From Tragulus kanchil (lineage: Eukaryota > Chordata > Mammalia > Artiodactyla > Tragulidae): 64,000 nucleotides of DNA. This document shows, in pieces, positions 32,897 through 44,286 of this stretch (within the stretch, counting starts at the first letter, position 1; each line of letters opens with the position of its first letter). Both the position numbers and the translations under genes were made by a program. The notes below the pieces were generated by a model, which was given only the letters and a program-made list of their open reading frames with translations, did no database searches and was not told where the DNA came from. The stretch is from contig JAIOJX010000032.1 in assembly GCA_022376925.1 (NCBI GenBank), forward strand, positions 198,334,939 to 198,398,938, read 5' to 3'.

Positions 32897-33798
32897 ACAG
32901 TGTGGTATCATCTGCTTATATGAAGTTGTTGATATTTTGCCTGGTAATCTTGATTCCAGCTTGTTATTCATCTATCCCAGCACGTCTCATGATGCCCTCT
33001 GCAAAGAAGTTAACTAAACAGGCTAACAATATACAGCCTTGACGTACTTTTTTCCCAATTTGGAACCAGTCCTTTGTTACATGTCTGTTTCAAACCGTTG
33101 TTCTTTGATCTGCATACAGGTTTATCAGGAGGCAGGTAAGGTGGTCTGGTATTCCCTTCTCTTTAAGAATTTTCCACGGTTTGCTTTGATCCACACATTC
33201 AAAGAATTTAGTGTAATCAATGAAACAAAAGTAGATATTTCCTGGAATTCTCTTGCTTTTTCTATACTCCAGCAGATGTTGGCAATATGAACCCTGGTTG
33301 CTTTGCCTTTTCCAAATCCAGTTTGAACATCTGGAATTTCTCAATTAACGTACTGTTGAAGCTTAGCGTGGAGGATTTTAAGCATTATATTGCCAGCATG
33401 TGAAATGAGCATAATTTTACAGAAGTTTTAACATTCTTTGGCATCGCCCATCCTTGGAATTGGAATGAAAAGTGACCTTTTCCAGTCCTGTGGCCACTGC
33501 TGAGTTTTACAAATTTGTTGGCATATTAAGTGTAGCACGTTAACCATTTTAGGATTTGTTTTAGAATTTAAAATAGCTTTACTGGAATTCCATCACTTCC
33601 ACTAGCTTGGTTTGTAGTAATGCTTCCTAAGGCCCATTTGACTTCATATTCCAGGATGTCTGGTTTATGTTTATCTGGGTCATTGAACCTTTTTTAGTAC
33701 AGTTCTTCTGTGTATTCTTGTCACTTCTTAATCTCTTCTGCTTCTGTTAGGTCTTTGCCATTTCTGTCCTTTATTGTGACACTTTTACCTTCAGTTTA
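32897..33798 (-). mobile_element. BovB LINE fragment, reverse transcriptase region (copy B)
   Basis: This is the same BovB fragment in duplication 10 copy B. The extra T near 33258 keeps the RT frame open, so the peptide NIYFCFIDYTKFFECVDQSK (BovB FIDYAKAFDCVDH region) and IPDHLTCLLINLYADQ can be read at 33090-33344. The element is still dead overall. Copy B is likely the more accurate sequence. Confidence 0.88.
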
Positions 33799-33959
33799 TA
33801 TCTTACTGGTAGAACCCTAACAGACATAGGGATTAATTCTGAATTGTTGATGCAGCTGTTTTGAGCTATACCTTAAAGAATGAGTAGAATTTAGCAGGTA
33901 GAGTCAAAACTACTTTACAGTGGAAATATATGGATGTTTTTAGACTTTTGAGCTCTAGT

Positions 33960-34440
33960 ATTATCTTTCCATTCCTACATCTATCCCTCATGCTCCTACT
34001 TCCACTAATGTACACTATTCATTTCAATTAGCTGCTTTTCACAATGGCAATATTTACTATTTTTGAGGACCTATTAAACACTAGGCTCGTGTTTGTTTTT
34101 CCATTTCACACAACAATGGTTACTTTTATTTTGTGAATCAGAAAGTTGGTTCTCAGATAAAACACAGCTAAAATCTTTATTTCATATCTTTGTAGTTTTG
34201 TTAGCTCTATTTCCACTGGAGATAGACATCCTAATATCAGTAAGAGATGACGACTGTGAGCTTGAGGGGAAATGCACAACATCTCAAAAGTGGTCACGGA
34301 ACGTTCTATTAAAAATGAGTGCTCACAATACTGTCTCTGAGTAGTAAAAAAAAAAATGCTATGATAGGTATTTTGTATTTAATAATGAAAACTGGAAATA
34401 TTTTATCAAATTTTGTAATTTTCAGGATTGTCCAGAGATA

Positions 34441-34443
<3 letters not shown>
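33960..34443. other. Unassigned sequence
   Basis: This is unique DNA with no repeat or gene that I can name. Confidence 0.5.
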
Positions 34444-34491
<48 letters not shown>

Positions 34492-34573
34492 TTTATATAA
34501 TATAAATATAGATTTATGTACACATACATATTCACATATATGTATGTATATGTGTGAATGAGAGAGACATATG

Positions 34574-34607
<34 letters not shown>
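34444..34607. repeat. Compound microsatellite: (TA)n, imperfect TA/TG, (AG)n
   Basis: A pure TA run of about 46 bases (34444-34489) leads into an imperfect TATATG/CATATA-rich stretch and then a pure AG run of about 25 bases (34583-34607). Such tracts are highly mutable and prone to misassembly. Long frames in this area are repeat artefacts. Confidence 0.95.
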
Positions 34608-34744
34608 TTATGAGGAATTGGCTCATTTGAATATAGAAGTGAAGTCCCACAATTGTCATCTGAAATCTGGAAATCCAGGAAATCTGATGATATAGGTTAG
34701 TCTTTGAACGCAAAGGCCTATGAACCAGGAGAGTTTACAGTGTC

Positions 34745-34952
34745 TGGGGTTTCCTTGGTGGCTCAGACAGTATAGAATGTTCCTGTAATGCAGGAGAACA
34801 GTTTTGATCCCGGGGTTGGGACAAACCCCTGGAGAAGGGACAGGCTACCCACTCCAGTATTCTTGCCTGTAAAATGCCATGGACAGAGGAGCCTAGTGGA
34901 CTATAGTCCATGGGGTCACAAAGAGTCGAACATGACTGAGGGATTGACAGTT
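34745..34952 (+). mobile_element. Bov-tA SINE
   Basis: It reads GGGTTTCCTTGGTGGCTCAG, GATCCCGGGGTTGGGACAA, CTACCCACTCCAGTATTCTT, GACAGAGGAGCCTAGTGG and GTCACAAAGAGTCGAACATG. The head resembles the Bov-tA form with GGTTTCCTTGGTGGCTCAGA. Confidence 0.93.
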
Positions 34953-35108
34953 TTACATCTTATGGTATCTGAGTTCAAAGGTAAGAAAAGACTAATATTC
35001 ATCTTAAGCAGTCAAACAGAGAGGAAATTCATCCTTCTGTTGCAATTTTATTCTCTTCAAACCACCGATAGGCTGATTGATGCCCACCTACCTTGAGGAG
35101 GGCAATCT
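34953..35108. other. Short unassigned interval
   Basis: This is unique DNA between the Bov-tA and duplication 11. No feature is recognised. Confidence 0.5.
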
Positions 35109-37287
35109 GTTTGACTCAGTCTACTGATTCAAACACTAATCTCATCCATAACACTAAGTGATTTTCCCCTTTTATCAATTTCAGAGTGGAACCTTTGAAG
35201 GAAGTTGAATAAGAAAATTTACTGAGGGTATAAGATTCCAAAGTGGAAAGGAAGATGCACCAACACAATGAAAGAGCTAACATATGAACTAGATATAAAC
35301 AGTTTTATGATTTTGTATAGAGCATGACAGTTATGTGTTAAGAAAATCAGACTAGAGCAAGGAGTACCAAGCTTGGTTTCTCTAGAGTCCAAAGAATTTC
35401 TTATCCTATTGTTTTTTGACTGACTGAACTCAAATTACATAAATATTAGTTGTGTTTTGGGCCTGGTCCTGCTGTTGCCCTTAGTATGTTACTGCTTTCT
35501 TCCTTGCTTACTATAGTTGTCACTGACCTGAAGCCTTTGTTCAGAGTCCAGCTCTCTCAGTATCCTAGACTGGCCTGTCAGGATCTGTCAGCTGCATGAA
35601 TTCCCCAGTTGCTTGGGATGCAATCTCAACCCTCTTAAAGTCTAGCTTTTTGCTTCTCCTGCCTGGGATTTCCATATCTTGGTTTATAGCACAGATGTTC
35701 TGAAATGAGCCTCCGTCCAGCCTGCCACAAGGAAAGCACTGCACTTTCTGTTGGCCATTTCATTCTGTCCATCCATCTAACTCCTCTTTGTTTCAAAACT
35801 CATGACATGGGAAGACAAAGTTCTGAGGCCTGTGATCAATTTTATTTTCTAATTTTCATATAACCAAATGTTAATACATTGGGAGGCCCATGGAGTTTGC
35901 TATAAAGACATTTCACCTGTAAAGGAACATATCTGTGTCTCTTTCAGCCAAAGGAAATACAATAAAATGTCCTTCCTATTGCAGGGGCATATTCAAGACA
36001 GGGGCAGGACTTGAAGTTGTTCAGATCATCCCAGGGTACCTGGAGCTTTCTGGAAACTGACCAGATAAGTAATTTACAGCAGGAATTTTACAAAATAATT
36101 GGCTAGGATTAATATACTCTTTACAATAGAGTAGATAAGTACCTGGGCCATAAGGTCTGATCTTCAGACTAGTTTGTAAAATATTGAGGATACGAGTTTG
36201 ACTCAGTCTACTGATTCAAACACTAATCTCATCCATAACACTAAGTGATTTTCCCCTTTTATCAATTTCAGAGTGGAACCTTTGAAGGAAGTTGAATAAG
36301 AAAATTTACTGAGGGTATAAGATTCCAAAGTGGAAAGGAAGATGCACCAACACAATGAAAGAGCTAACATATGAACTAGATATAAACAGTTTTATGATTT
36401 TGTATAGAGCATGACAGTTATGTGTTAAGAAAATCAGACTAGAGCAAGGAGTACCAAGCTTGGTTTCTCTAGAGTCCAAAGAATTTCTTATCCTATTGTT
36501 TTTTGACTGACTGAACTCAAATTACATAAATATTAGTTGTGTTTTGGGCCTGGTCCTGCTGTTGCCCTTAGTATGTTACTGCTTTCTTCCTTGCTTACTA
36601 TAGTTGTCACTGACCTGAAGCCTTTGTTCAGAGTCCAGCTCTCTCAGTATCCTAGACTGGCCTGTCAGGATCTGTCAGCTGCATGAATTCCCCAGTTGCT
36701 TGGGATGCAATCTCAACCCTCTTAAAGTCTAGCTTTTTTTGCTTCTCCTGCCTGGGATTTCCATATCTTGGTTTATAGCACAGATGTTCTGAAATGAGCC
36801 TCCGTCCAGCCTGCCACAAGGAAAGCACTGCACTTTCTGTTGGCCATTTCATTCTGTCCATCCATCTAACTCCTCTTTGTTTCAAAACTCATGACATGGG
36901 AAGACAAAGTTCTGAGGCCTGTGATCAATTTTATTTTCTAATTTTCATATAACCAAATGTTAATACATTGGGAGGCCCATGGAGTTTGCTATAAAGACAT
37001 TTCACCTGTAAAGGAACATATCTGTGTCTCTTTCAGCCAAAGGAAATACAATAAAATGTCCTTCCTATTGCAGGGGCATATTCAAGACAGGGGCAGGACT
37101 TGAAGTTGTTCAGATCATCCCAGGGTACCTGGAGCTTTCTGGAAACTGACCAGATAAGTAATTTACAGCAGGAATTTTACAAAATAATTGGCTAGGATTA
37201 ATATACTCTTTACAATAGAGTAGATAAGTACCTGGGCCATAAGGTCTGATCTTCAGACTAGTTTGTAAAATATTGAGGATACGAGTT
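35109..37287. repeat. Direct tandem duplication 11 (1087-1089-base offset)
   Basis: Copy A is 35109-36195 and copy B 36196-37287 with no gap; the joint is TACGAG/GTTTGACTCAG with GTT shared. Two extra T in a homopolymer of B (AGCTTTTTTTGCTTC) are the only length change I found. The duplicated DNA contains no repeat family or gene that I can name; a 77-codon minus-strand frame near 36652-36885 exists only because of that indel. Confidence 0.95.
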
Positions 37288-38349
37288 CTGATGTAAAAAA
37301 CTGACATCCTAGAGCAGCCTGTGGGATAAGAACTGAGTGACCTGAGCTTAAGAGGGTCAGCAAGACTTAGATGACACGAGATGAGACATTTGGTGGGCAC
37401 TTGAAAATAGATTATTAAAAACAATGAGTAAAGATCTTTGAAAGCATCCTTAAGAGAAATAAAATTTTATATAAGAACCCCGTAAATATCATTTTCATTT
37501 TTCTTAAATATAATTAGGCCCAAAATAATAGACAGTGACACAGATATAACTTCATTTTCTCATAGTGTAAGATGATATTTTCAATTAAGAGTTTTTCTAT
37601 CTTCATAAAAACTCAAGTTAAAGAATGCCAAATTACTATTATAGGTAGGATATCCCCATGAGTTAGATCTTACCTGTCATTGCCCTCAAGATTAATTAAC
37701 TAACTATGCAAGTATTTATTGAGCAACTATGTGCTTAAGTACTTGATAAATATCAGTGAATGTAACATATTAAAAAATATCTCTTCACTCATGGCAAAAC
37801 CAAGCTTAGTAATGCTCTATAGAGAAAGCTGCATGACAAAACCTATTTCTGCCAGGATAGAAAAATAAAGAGAGAGAAGAGGAGAGGAGGAGAGAGAGAG
37901 AGAAAAAAAAAAAAAAAGCTGAATAAAAGGGGAGTTTCTTAGTCTTATCCTGAAATTTTACTTACATGTCATAGTCCAGGTTTCTAGAGTTATTCCACTG
38001 ATACAATCAAGTATGAGATATTAAGTTGGAATTGAAGTAAAGGTATTTTATATCTACTCTCAATTCTAATAATTATGATAGATTTAATTGTGGGAATGTG
38101 AAGCTCACTGGGCACAATTGTGTATTATGTGCAGCATGAGTTAATTCTTCTGGAAAAATGTAGCCAAGTAAAAAGAGGGTTGCACAGTAGAAGACACTCC
38201 AATAAAAAAAAATTTTTTTTTTTCAAAGAAGAAGGCCTGGTGGAGAAGACACAAGTTTGAGTAAACAAGAAATAGATCAAGAATCTAAAATAAATAAGCT
38301 GCAAACTATTTATTATCATCATGTTTTATATATTTCAGTCCAGAATATG
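37288..38349. other. AT-rich unassigned sequence with a purine tract
   Basis: A GA-rich then poly-A tract lies at about 37866-37918 and an A/T palindrome at 38202-38223. No gene is recognised. Confidence 0.5.
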
Positions 38350-38800
38350 GTAATGATGTTTTGTTTAATTTTTTCCCTCCCCTTTCAAGTCCTCAATTAG
38401 GCCTTGAGAAAGGAGTCAGTGCACCTTTAAAAGTTTCCGCTTAATCACCTATAGCGAATGCTCATTTAATGATTGTCTTTTTGTACCAAACAAGGAGTAA
38501 CAATGCTTTTAGCAAAAGAAATGGAATGAGAGAGAAATTGCCTAATCAGCCCTGTTCATGCAGTGCTTTGTGAGAAAGATTATTGAATTTTCAGTCGCTG
38601 CAGAATTTTAATGAAGCTCCATCTTGCTGGAAAATTCAACCCTTTGTCAATAGAGTTCAATAACTCGACCACCCATGTAATAAGATGTACCACTAGAAAT
38701 CTTTTGCTCTGCCAAAGCCAGAGGCATGCTTAGCAGTATACAGGAAATATGGAAGCACTTGCTGTATCTGCCACCATAGATAAAGCTCTGGCAATCATGG
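38350..38800. other. Candidate conserved non-coding element
   Basis: This block has balanced composition, no repeat motif and no coding frame. It has many homeodomain-like core sites (CTCAATTAGG, CGCTTAATCACC, ATTTAATGATTG, CCTAATCAGCC, TTTTAATGAAG). That look is common in deeply conserved developmental enhancers. This is a judgement from texture only; conservation was not measured. Confidence 0.3.
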
Positions 38801-38808
38801 CTAAAATG

Positions 38809-38869
38809 CTATGATATAAATAGTTTTTGTACTATAATATAAATTCTATGTGCACTATTTATATCATAG
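38809..38869. repeat. Inverted repeat with 15-bp perfect stem
   Basis: CTATGATATAAATAG (38809-38823) is exactly complementary to CTATTTATATCATAG (38855-38869), with a 31-base AT-rich loop. It does not match a transposon terminus that I know. It could be a degraded MITE, a chance palindrome in AT-rich DNA or a structured RNA. Confidence 0.85.
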
Positions 38870-38951
38870 ATAGCCTAGCGTGTGCTTTATTAATATTATA
38901 GCCCTAGTTAAATATTAGTCAGGACTTAATAATGTTAGCAATAATCATGTG

Positions 38952-39236
38952 TCAGAACTTCTCTGGTAGCCTAGTTGCTAAGAATCTGCCTGCCAATGCA
39001 GGGGACACAGGTTCAATCCCTGGTCTGGGAAGATTCCTATGCCACAGGCCAACTAAGTCCATCTACCACAACTACTGAGCCCACAAGTGTCAACCACTGA
39101 AGTCCACATGCCCTCTGCAGCCTGTGGAAGCCTGCAAACCACAACTAGAGAGTAGGCCCTGCTCATAGCAAGCAACTAGAGAAAGTCATCGTACAACAAC
39201 AAAGACTTAGTACAACCAAAAATAAATAAATAAATT
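38952..39236 (+). mobile_element. CHRL-type SINE
   Basis: It reads ACTTCTCTGGTAGCCTAGT, the B box GGTTCAATCCCTGGTC, then CACAACTACTGAGCCCAC, ACCACAACTAGAGAGTAG and GCAACTAGAGAAAGTCAT and an AAATAAATAAATAAA tail. It is complete and diverged. Confidence 0.88.
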
Positions 39237-39258
39237 GTATATCATATACTTTGTTAAA

Positions 39259-39472
39259 AATGGTGTGTTGGTCACTCAGTCATGTCTGATTCTTTGCTAC
39301 CCCATGAACTGTAGTCCGCCAGGCTCCTGTGTCCATGGCATTTTCCAGGCAAGCATACTGGAGTGGGTTGCCATTCCCTTCTCCAGGGGATCTTCCCAAC
39401 CCAAGAACTGGACTTGTGTTCCCCTCATTATAGGCATATTTTTTTGACCATCTGAGCCACCTGGGAAGCTGG
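39259..39472 (-). mobile_element. Bov-tA SINE
   Basis: The plus strand shows the reversed element: GGTCACTCAGTCATGTCTGA, CGCCAGGCTCCTGTGTCC, ATACTGGAGTGGGTTGCC, TTCCCTTCTCCAGGGGATC and GAGCCACCTGGGAAGC. It inserted next to the CHRL SINE. Confidence 0.93.
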
Positions 39473-39514
39473 TAAAAGCTACACATATAATCACTCTTCT
39501 TATCCCACAATTCT

Positions 39515-39565
39515 TAAGTGCCTTTACTCTCATTATCTCTACTTTGCAGATGAGAAAACCAGGTC
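39515..39565 (-). mobile_element. MIR-like fragment
   Basis: CTCTACTTTGCAGATGAGAA and AACCAGGTCTGA resemble the reversed MIR core. Only about 50 bases remain before the next repeat. Confidence 0.45.
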
Positions 39566-39951
39566 TGATGTGGTAGATAGAGTGATCCCAATAGTGTCTG
39601 TGTCCTAATCCTTAGAATGAGATGGAGAGATTTTCTGGATGACCCAGGTGGGCTTGATGCAATCACAAGACTCCTCATGCAAAGCAAGACACATAGAGTA
39701 GATGTGCTTATGGAGGCAGAGATTGAAGTGATGCAAGAAAACTCAGTGAACCAGGTGACCTCTACAAGAAGGATTAAGTAAGGAACCAGGTTCTCCCCTA
39801 GAGTGTTGAGGAACCAGTCCTACCAAGATCTTGATTTTAGCCAAGTGAGACTGATTTCTGATTTCTGGCCTCAACAACTGTAAAGGAATAGATTTGTTGC
39901 CTTAAGTCATCCAATTTGTGATTATTTATTACAGCAACAAAAGGAAATGAA
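39566..39951 (+). mobile_element. Old mammalian LTR-type repeat (MaLR/MLT1-like guess)
   Basis: GTGTCCTAATCCTTAGAA, ACCCAGGTGGGCTTGATGCA, ATCACAAGACTCCT, TTCTCCCCTAGAGTGTTG, CTTGATTTTAGCCAAGTGAG and the AT-rich 3' end ATTTGTGATTATTTATTACA match a common old mammalian repeat that I recognise by sequence. It is non-coding and has no retroviral gene next to it. The class (MaLR-type LTR) is my best guess. Confidence 0.6.
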
Positions 39952-39998
39952 GTTACTTAGTAAGAGTGGGTAATTCCCAGAGTGTTAGTCATTTAGGG

Positions 39999-40203
39999 CA
40001 GGATTTCTCAGCCCTGGCACTATTGAAATTTGGAGGTGGGATCTCAGTGTTTGCATTCTGTCCTGTGCATTGCAGGATGGTGAACAGTATTCATGGTCTC
40101 TGTCCACAATTGTTGGTGGTATCCTGTTGCATTTTCAACTATTAAAAATGCTTCCAAATATTGCAAAATGTCTATTGGGAATTATCTCAATTGAGAACCA
40201 CTG
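39999..40203 (-). mobile_element. MER5A-type hAT-Charlie DNA transposon remnant (copy 41206-41410)
   Basis: On the minus strand it begins CAGTGGTTCTCAATTGAGA and ends GTGCCAGGGCTGAGAAATCC, with the middle CCTGCAATGCACAGGACAG. This matches the non-autonomous MER5A family, including its short terminal repeats around CAG..GTTCTCA. It is an old, immobile element. Confidence 0.85.
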
Positions 40204-41185
40204 ATCTAAGAGAAAGGTAGATTCAAGCTCAGATTCTCTGGATCAAAAAATGTATCTTTTAATTACTACTGTCTCTACTGCTTCATCAGGTGATAGGCTG
40301 TATATGTAATTGTTAATTATCAGTGAGAACTTTTACCTGGGGTAACATAAGTCTTAATATATCCCTAGAAACCCAGTTTAAATCCTTCCAAACCTTTTGT
40401 CTGTTATCTTAGGTTGGGTTTGGAATGTGAGATGCTTGTTAGAGGTTAACATCTGTGAAACAACATTGAGGGATCATTAGTGGGCAGAGGGAGAAGCTGA
40501 ATAGCAATACAACCTAACAAACTCTCACTCAAGTCAGGAGAGCACTCTAGTGGGAGTGGAAGTTGTTCCATCTTGGGTCAAGATGGCTAGCCTTTATGTC
40601 AATGACTCCCTCAGTCATCAGCTTTGGGCTGCCTTAGATCAGACCTTAGATGGGATGACTCTCTAAAACTTAAGTAGATACCAATGGAGTTGACCCTACT
40701 GCTCACAGCTGAGAGGCAATTCCTTCCTTGGAGGTGAGTCTAGGCAACACATCCCCATATTTACCAATATCCATCCACTGAGTTATTTAGGTCCACTTCT
40801 TCATATATGTTTTGGGAGCAGGTTTTCTAGCATTCTGATAGCTTCTCTTATGAGTAAACTTAGAAGTGGAAGCCTTGGGTCTATAAATGACACTTGTCAT
40901 CTTTCAGTATCCATTCTGTGTTCTCTCATATTTGACTATTGTTTCTGTTGTACCTGGTGGCTTACCTAGTGACACAACCTAAATTCTCATCCCTGAAGAC
41001 ACTGTATTCCTTGTCACCATACCTAGGTTACTATACCTGATGAATTGCAGGAATAATGTGGCAGGTAATTACTAAGATGCCCTCAAATAGATCACATGGT
41101 CCCCACTGTGTAATGGGGTGATTATCTCTTCTTAAAGATCAGGGTTGTCTTTCCCATAATGGCTACATCTTACCTATTGGTCCAT
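40204..41185. other. Unassigned sequence (copy at 41411-42392)
   Basis: This is unique mixed-composition DNA. It contains no splice-flanked exon or known motif that I can defend. Its texture could be an old, decayed LTR element, but I cannot show it. Confidence 0.45.
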
Positions 41186-42392
41186 AGAGTGTTAGTCATT
41201 TAGGGCAGGATTTCTCAGCCCTGGCACTATTGAAATTTGGAGGTGGGATCTCAGTGTTTGCATTCTGTCCTGTGCATTGCAGGATGGTGAACAGTATTCA
41301 TGGTCTCTGTCCACAATTGTTGGTGGTATCCTGTTGCATTTTCAACTATTAAAAATGCTTCCAAATATTGCAAAATGTCTATTGGGAATTATCTCAATTG
41401 AGAACCACTGATCTAAGAGAAAGGTAGATTCAAGCTCAGATTCTCTGGATCAAAAAATGTATCTTTTAATTACTACTGTCTCTACTGCTTCATCAGGTGA
41501 TAGGCTGTATATGTAATTGTTAATTATCAGTGAGAACTTTTACCTGGGGTAACATAAGTCTTAATATATCCCTAGAAACCCAGTTTAAATCCTTCCAAAC
41601 CTTTTGTCTGTTATCTTAGGTTGGGTTTGGAATGTGAGATGCTTGTTAGAGGTTAACATCTGTGAAACAACATTGAGGGATCATTAGTGGGCAGAGGGAG
41701 AAGCTGAATAGCAATACAACCTAACAAACTCTCACTCAAGTCAGGAGAGCACTCTAGTGGGAGTGGAAGTTGTTCCATCTTGGGTCAAGATGGCTAGCCT
41801 TTATGTCAATGACTCCCTCAGTCATCAGCTTTGGGCTGCCTTAGATCAGACCTTAGATGGGATGACTCTCTAAAACTTAAGTAGATACCAATGGAGTTGA
41901 CCCTACTGCTCACAGCTGAGAGGCAATTCCTTCCTTGGAGGTGAGTCTAGGCAACACATCCCCATATTTACCAATATCCATCCACTGAGTTATTTAGGTC
42001 CACTTCTTCATATATGTTTTGGGAGCAGGTTTTCTAGCATTCTGATAGCTTCTCTTATGAGTAAACTTAGAAGTGGAAGCCTTGGGTCTATAAATGACAC
42101 TTGTCATCTTTCAGTATCCATTCTGTGTTCTCTCATATTTGACTATTGTTTCTGTTGTACCTGGTGGCTTACCTAGTGACACAACCTAAATTCTCATCCC
42201 TGAAGACACTGTATTCCTTGTCACCATACCTAGGTTACTATACCTGATGAATTGCAGGAATAATGTGGCAGGTAATTACTAAGATGCCCTCAAATAGATC
42301 ACATGGTCCCCACTGTGTAATGGGGTGATTATCTCTTCTTAAAGATCAGGGTTGTCTTTCCCATAATGGCTACATCTTACCTATTGGTCCAT

Positions 42393-42929
42393 GGGCTCAA
42401 GAAACTAAGATATACCAAATGCCAGTCATACTTTTTATTCATTGAGACTCTGACAGACATATTCTGTATGAAGACCAGAGACTTTAATCCATGAGAATGA
42501 AAACCATAAAGTCCCTCAATGAATCACTGGAAGTAACTCTAAATGGGACCTCAACTGTAGCCATTTCTTGATTCCTGTACCCATTTATTTTACCTATTAG
42601 GGACATAGTATATAAAGATATACAATATAATGCATACACTTTTTGTTAGAGAATGACTTCCCATCCTCCCTGAGTATTGCCTCTGAGCTCATGCTTCAAA
42701 TGTGCCTTCACTGGGTGTCTATCAGTCTAGTACCTTCCAAATGGTAAAGACTTCATCACCAGGCATTTCCTAGAGCATCTCTGGTAAACAAGGAATGTGA
42801 AGGTATAAATTGGGAATCATGACTTTTATTTGACAAATCTGGAACCCCTCCACCTGAGACATTACAAAATAAATCTTACTTCTAAGCCTCCTCTTATCAT
42901 CAAGGACTTTGGCCATCCTATGCACCCAG
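42393..42929. other. Unassigned sequence
   Basis: I recognise no repeat family or gene in this interval. Confidence 0.5.
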
Positions 42930-43060
42930 TGATGCTCTGAGACCCTTCCATGGCTCTTTGCTCATATCATTCCCCTGGAATGTCTCCTTCCACCTTTCTT
43001 CCCAATGGATTGCACCCATCTCCTAAAGCTCAGTTTATCTTGATCTCTTTCCTTCCCAAA
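42930..43060 (+). mobile_element. L2-like LINE 3' fragment, tentative
   Basis: TATCATTCCCCTGGAATGTC, CATCTCCTAAAGCTCAGTTT and GATCTCTTTCCTTCCC follow the general pattern of the L2 3' region (CCTGGAATG, then CTCAGCTCAAATGTCACCTCC-type text). It is weak because of divergence. Confidence 0.45.
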
Positions 43061-43184
43061 ATCCCAGGTAGTTACTTCTTTCTCATCCACTTGTACTTCC
43101 ATCAACAAAAATACATCTGCTATTCTCCACCTATCTTTTATTTATCTGTTACATTGGTCAGAATGTTCATTTGGCTTTTCCATA

Positions 43185-43270
43185 AGATGCTATTTCCCAA
43201 TGAGGGATTAAATCCATGCCTCCTGCCATGGAAACACTGAGCCCTAACCACTGTACTGCCAGATAAATCC
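43185..43270 (-). mobile_element. tRNA-Glu-derived SINE head fragment
   Basis: The minus strand reads CAGTACAGTGGTTAGGGCTC and GGCATGGATTTAATCCCTCA, the A- and B-box parts of a ruminant tRNA-Glu SINE. The body is missing. Confidence 0.7.
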
Positions 43271-44286
43271 CATCTCTTATTTTTGTTCATCAAGTTATTC
43301 TAACCTACTTGAAGAAAAAACTTCACTCTTCCTTGAAATGTCTAATGTAATGCTAAACTCTACAGCTGAAATTATCTTGGTTTTTGAAAGTCACACTTGT
43401 TTAGAATCTTTCAGAAATTTTGCTCTTTTTTTATAATATTTATGTTCATCATTAGGTTTTGTCACACTTAATTTTATGTAATGTTGCCTTTTTACCATTT
43501 GACTTCTTAAAATAATATAAACAGCATTTTTCAAGAAGAAAGACAAAAATTTGGACTCTATGTTGAGCTAATTCTTTAGACTATCAGTTGTAGAGATTTG
43601 ACTTCACAAACAAAAAAAAAAAAAAAGGAAAATTATCCTGAAAACTTGGTTTTATTGCCACCAGTTTATCATTCTCTGTAAACCAGAATGTACCACATAG
43701 TGCTGACTCCTCCTAGAAATTCCATCAGCTTGGTAGCAAAATACTACTGGAAAAATGGGAAATCCACAGTGGAAATTAGAAAGATACACAAGCTCCAAAT
43801 ATCAGGAATGGATTGGGGTTAGAATTGCTTCAAATAATACAGTTTTAAGTTTGACTATTATTGCAAATATCTTATAAATGATCATTGTTTCATATCTATC
43901 TGTTTTTATTCCGTTCTTTGCTACAAGTCATGAATGTTTTTCAGCATTTTAGCAGAATGATCAAATGACACTTGAGAAAAATGAATATCATGATAGTGTC
44001 ACAGTGGAGTAAAGTGTAGAGAACAGGAGGGGTCCCCAAGAGAAGAGGCTGTTATTAAAATAATGATTGAGGCTGAAGTTAATATGACCTGAACCAGAAT
44101 AGAAACACCAGAGAGATTATCATAAGGCATTTTTAAGAACAGATGATTTGTGAATATGGAGGGTTAAAGCTTTCCAGTTTTCAAGTTTAGAAAACTTCAA
44201 GAATGACAGCAGATTCTTAGAAACAGGAGAGAAGAGGGAAAGGAGGAATTGCTGGGTAAAATAGAAAGTCACTGCTTTACATTTAC
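43271..44286. other. AT-rich unassigned sequence
   Basis: A poly-A run lies at about 43611-43626. No gene or repeat family is recognised in the rest. Confidence 0.5.

Larger units (their letters stand above)
31612..33959. repeat. Direct tandem duplication 10 (1182-1189-base offset)
   Basis: Copy A is 31612-32770 and copy B 32794-33959. Internally they differ by one T in a T run of the BovB fragment (offset 1182 becomes 1183). Near the end A lacks about six bases that B has (TTTTAGACTTTTGAGCTC in B). The 23-base joint (32771-32793) is T/A-rich and unlike either flank. Confidence 0.95.
39979..42392. repeat. Direct tandem duplication 12 (exactly 1207 bases, no gap)
   Basis: Copy A is 39979-41185 and copy B 41186-42392. 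The offset is 1207 at both ends and the copies abut perfectly (TCCAT/AGAGTGTTAG). I saw no length difference between them, so this is the cleanest of the 19 pairs. Confidence 0.96.

Noticed and set aside
34309..34713. 134-codon minus-strand frame rich in Tyr, Ile and Ser
   Set aside because: It is a translation of the TA/TG/AG microsatellite and its borders.
40204..42929. Decayed endogenous retroviral interior
   Set aside because: The texture suggested an old LTR element, but I could not identify a gag, pol or env motif or a paired LTR, so I left it unassigned.
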